A stretch of DNA of 64,000 nt from Triglochin maritima (Eukaryota > Streptophyta > Magnoliopsida > Alismatales > Juncaginaceae): positions 46,150,925 through 46,214,924 of the forward strand of contig OY821772.1 in the NCBI GenBank assembly GCA_963682175.1, written 5' to 3'. Shown one piece after another: positions 61,201 through 64,000 of this stretch. Every line of letters begins with the position of its first letter. The stretch's first letter is position 1. A program made the position numbers and the translations under genes. The notes beneath the pieces were generated by a model. The model was not told the DNA's origin and ran no database searches. It was given only the letters and a program-made list of their open reading frames with translations.

Positions 61201-64000
61201 AAGAGAAAAATGATTTTAAAGAAATAATGTGAAAGAAGCATAGAACAACAAACGGCGACTTGTAAAGGACAAATGAAATAATCATTTTCCAACAACATTT
61301 CAAAAACAGTTTCCTATAAACATGAAGGCACTTCTAGTTTTCCAAACAATGAAGTAGTGAGGTATTTGTGAGTTTCTAAATTTTCTTTTTCTGATCGTGT
61401 AAGCTGCTTGTTTTGCAATCATCTAAGACATAAATCTTCACGTTCCTTAAGATCTTTTCTCATTTTCATCATATCCACTCTGCATCTACATAAATTGCCA
61501 TTTAGTATTAAAAAAGAGTACTTATTATAATATGCAGAGAAACCTAATAATGTTGCTATCATTAATATATATATGAAAAGTAATAACACTGTTCAAACTT
61601 TAAAATGATTCATGTTGTTAATATATCTATATGTTTAACAATAAAAAGATATTCCCTTGCCAATTAAAATTTTCCTATATTTTAAGTGTAAGAAAACGAT
61701 ATCACGATCTAGTCACGTATTTCACCATTAGTGGATATTATATATATATGACGTAGAATCTTTGGAGTAGGTTTTTCATGGTACTTTCTCAGATGTTTAA
61801 TTTATCATACCTGAAATTAATGTGCTCTTACTTGGGTTCTTACCAGATTAAACCAAACCCAATCAGTCTTTTGGATAATTTCTTTTACTTTTCAGCATGT
61901 CATCATAAAACGTGTGCATGATATGGGATGTAGATAAAGATGTCACTTTGCAGTTAATTTAAAACCAATAAAGACACAAATACTAATACGTTCGCCTATA
62001 TAAACCACAAGACGTATATGATACTATTAAGATGTCAATATCCTAGAGCTCAAGAGAAAAGGTTTAGCTATTGCACGTATTGGGTAATTTTAGGACTTTT
62101 CCTAACTTATACAAATTCACTATAGCTTATTGTGTGGGTCGCAATACTCTCGAAAAAAGTGTTGCGATAAGAGAACTAGTGAGATGGAATGGGGCTCTGT
62201 AGTGGATGAAAAGATACAGTAGCAAATGAGATCTAGTCACGTATTTCACCATTAGTGGATATTATATATATATGACGTAGAATCTTTGGAGTAGGTTTTT
62301 CATGGTACTTTCTCAGATGTTTAATTTATCATACCTGAAATTAATGTGCTCTTACTTGGGTTCTTACCAGATTAAACCAAACCCAATCAGTCTTTTGGAT
62401 AATTTCTTTTACTTTTCAGCATGTCATCATAAAACGTGTGCATGATATGGGATGTAGATAAAGATGTCACTTTGCAGTTAATTTAAAACCAATAAAGACA
62501 CAAATACTAATACGTTCGCCTATATAAACCACAAGACGTATATGATACTATTAAGATGTCAATATCCTAGAGCTCAAGAGAAAAGGTTTAGCTATTGCAC
62601 GTATTGGGTAATTTTAGGACTTTTCCTAACTTATACAAATTCACTATAGCTTATTGTGTGGGTCGCAATACTCTCGAAAAAAGTGTTGCGATAAGAGAAC
62701 TAGTGAGATGGAATGGGGCTCTGTAGTGGATGAAAAGATACAGTAGCAAATGATGAATGGCCAATTTTCATATGCTTATCTAGTTAGTACTCATAGTAGT
62801 CACATAAAACAAATGAAATCATTTTGAAGTTTGAGAACTAGTGGCTTGGACTCTCTAGTAAACAAACATGATCATTAGCTAATGCTGAACGCAAAGGTAC
62901 GACTACAACTTCCAAATCTTTCGTATACTTATCTAGTTATATAACAAAACTCATTCTTTTAGGTCTTCATTGCATGCTAAAATCCTAACCCATCTGAGAT
63001 TTCCAGCATAGGGAAAACTACTTTACTTCAGCATCATAATAAATTGTGTAGACATTTTATGTAAAAGCACAGTAGACATTACCACCAACACTAAAAAGAA
63101 ATGCCACAAGGAAAAGGAAATGGTGAGTTACCCAATCTGTCGAACATAACTGAGATAATTTGGAAAGACATATTCCATACGTTAAAATATTTATATCCAA
63201 GCAGTGCTTCCATTGTTTCACATATTTTTTCAATGGTTGATAAATCTGATCTCTTTGTCACTTCATTTTGAGTAAGAATGATCTGTTCTATGCCTTCATC
63301 TATCACACTTTGGTGGATGCAAGTGCTTATTAATCCCTTAAATGCCTCCACAGAAGCAAACACTGGTTCTTCTTGTGAACAAGCGAATATGTCTGTCAAC
63401 AGAAATAAAGAATGACAATTTGACTGGAAATTATATAGATTATAAAAACTAAATCATGTGGCTACGAAGGGCATAAATTCTTTGTTCTGATTTTAATTGT
63501 GATCGATTCTTTGTAAGCTAAAGCAAAAGGGCTACCTCCAAGTGCACTAAATATTAAGGGTAGCTTCAGAGCACTGGTGGATGTGTTGGAACCATTAATT
63601 TTCTTGATCGCAACATGCAGTAAACGAGCAACTGATGCGATGACATCGGCTGGATTTTCTTCACTGATATTAGACGATGCAAAAAAACATAATATGTCTA
63701 GCATGCACGCAGATGGCACTTCTACGGAAGAGTTGCGGCAGAGCACATGTAGGATTTCGACAATGGCCTTTGTGACAATGGGTTGTTTTATGACCAGGAG
63801 AGGCTTAAAAAACATGAGAATCTTAGTACTACACCTATTTGACATGATGAGAAGAGTGTTCTTTAGAGCATTCAAGACAAACAAAACTTCCCAAACTCCT
63901 CTGCGCAGTTGCACTCCATTTATATCAGCTAAATTTGATCCACGAGCAAGTGAGAGAAATTCATCAAAGACGGTTGCAATTTGCTCGCTCGCAGATGATA
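50267..64000 (-). CDS. RRP12: RRP12-like ribosomal RNA-processing protein (5' end outside the window)
   Basis: Twenty exons on minus, all GT-AG with matching phases: 63536-64000 (open to the edge), 63132-63392, 61070-61161, 59264-59473, 58994-59185, 58667-58921, 58549-58596, 57681-57949, 57436-57529, 57265-57324, 57046-57180, 56878-56949, 56191-56304, 55345-55389, 55107-55265, 54795-54923, 53681-53782, 53536-53606, 51771-51887, 50267-50852. They encode about 1,157 residues; homologues are roughly 1,200-1,300, so about 100 N-terminal residues are missing. Diagnostic segments: [59 protein letters not shown] and [15 protein letters not shown]12 is a nuclear HEAT/ARM-repeat protein needed for rRNA maturation and ribosomal subunit export. 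The C-terminus is basic, as usual. No stop or frameshift is seen, so the gene looks intact. Confidence 0.93.
52234..52274. repeat. Homopolymer of 41 G in an RRP12 intron
   Basis: An uninterrupted run of G lies in the intron between 51888 and 53535, just left of a MITE. In the transcript (minus) it would be poly-C. Such long G runs are rare in plant DNA and prone to assembly error. Confidence 0.9.
52300..53036. mobile_element. MITE-like element with CACGAA-rich ends in an RRP12 intron
   Basis: The left end TAGACCTAGCAATTTGACAC and the reverse complement of the right end TAGACCTGACAATCAC form imperfect terminal inverted repeats, followed on both sides by ACACGA-rich sequence. Flanking 8-mers GTTTGGAA and GTTAGGAT agree at 6 of 8 positions, a possible decayed hAT duplication. 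A tRNA-like SINE segment and a 28-bp tandem repeat (ACCCACCAACTCACGTGAGG..., about 52600-52660) lie inside. Confidence 0.5.
52455..52530 (+). repeat. tRNA-like SINE head (A and B boxes)
   Basis: TTTAGTGGTAAGATAGGC resembles a pol III A box and GGGTTTGAATCC at 52501-52512 a B box, at tRNA-like spacing. It lacks a complete cloverleaf and lies inside a MITE-like element, so it is read as the head of a SINE rather than a tRNA gene. Confidence 0.4.
54524..54752. repeat. Duplicated segment in an RRP12 intron
   Basis: Two copies of a segment of about 60 bp with CATTGCTTGAGGCTCA and ATGATAGA-CATAGCCAAA lie at 54524-54585 and 54691-54752, separated by C-rich sequence (GGGGGCAACCGCCCCC). This probably is a remnant of a transposable element; no family was recognised. 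Confidence 0.45.
55500..56070. mobile_element. Repeat rich in GTGTCGGACACG-like words in an RRP12 intron
   Basis: The left part has CATGCTCGTGTCGGATATC, GTGTCCGGGG, TCGGACACGC and GGACACGAGTGTCC; the right part has CATGTCCGTGTCC, CGTGTCGTGACTGACACC and GTCCGTATCCGTCC. Such words mark a common class of plant non-autonomous DNA elements. Ends were not fixed. Confidence 0.4.
57957..58460. repeat. Direct tandem duplication, about 250 bp, in an RRP12 intron
   Basis: 57957-58204 and 58208-58460 are the same sequence (both start GGTATAAGAGAGTAA and end CATTTTCGAG) with a few substitutions and small indels, period about 251 bp. The first copy begins a few bases from the acceptor of the exon at 57681-57949; the acceptor itself is not duplicated. 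Confidence 0.9.
61706..62753. repeat. Direct tandem duplication, 524 bp, in an RRP12 intron
   Basis: 61706-62229 and 62230-62753 both begin GATCTAGTCACG and end CAGTAGCAAATGA, with no difference noticed on reading. This implies a very recent duplication or an assembly artefact. It lies in the intron between exons 61070-61161 and 63132-63392 and contains no exon. Confidence 0.92.

Overview
The window is nuclear DNA of a flowering plant, probably a eudicot. The evidence is GT-AG introns, AT-rich intergenic DNA full of LTR retrotransposons and DNA transposons, and plant gene families (pectinesterase inhibitor, plant prohibitin, DUF295 F-box protein, plant RRP12). The species cannot be named from the sequence. 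No rRNA gene, intact tRNA gene or CRISPR array was seen.

Layout. 1-3.9 kb is the 5' end of a decayed Ty1/copia-like element on the minus strand (LTR, primer-binding-like sequence, long untranslated leader full of short hairpins). 3.9-9.7 kb is anonymous DNA with a MITE-like repeat and a TA microsatellite. 9.7-16.1 kb is a complete Mutator-like element (MULE-1), with 64-bp terminal inverted repeats and an 8-bp target duplication. It carries two convergent genes: a FAR1-type DNA-binding/MULE transposase/OTU protease fusion on plus, and a plant-mobile-domain (PMD) gene on minus. 17.8-18.4 kb is a pectinesterase inhibitor gene and 24.0-24.9 kb a prohibitin gene. 25.8-28.1 kb holds truncated LTRs. 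28.5-41.9 kb is a second, decayed copy of the same MULE type (MULE-2, 10-bp target duplication), opened by a solo-LTR-like insert, a solo LTR, a hAT-type MITE and a further solo LTR that itself holds a solo LTR. 42.5-45.9 kb has two more solo LTRs in opposite orientation. 46.7-47.9 kb is an F-box gene. 50.3 kb to the right edge is a 20-exon portion of an RRP12-like ribosome-biogenesis gene on minus, with its 5' end outside the window.

How the parts relate. The four host genes are unrelated housekeeping or cell-wall genes separated by transposon-rich DNA. The most unusual material is the MULE family. The two copies share a mirror-image plan: each gene has its short first exon just inside one terminal repeat, followed by an intron holding a GC-rich hairpin minisatellite, and the two genes converge in the middle. 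In MULE-1 the PMD gene is open across all four exons, while the transposase-OTU gene has two in-frame stops. A second recurring signal is a degenerate palindrome, TTCGGTCGACCGAA, arrayed upstream of the TATA box in two different LTR families.
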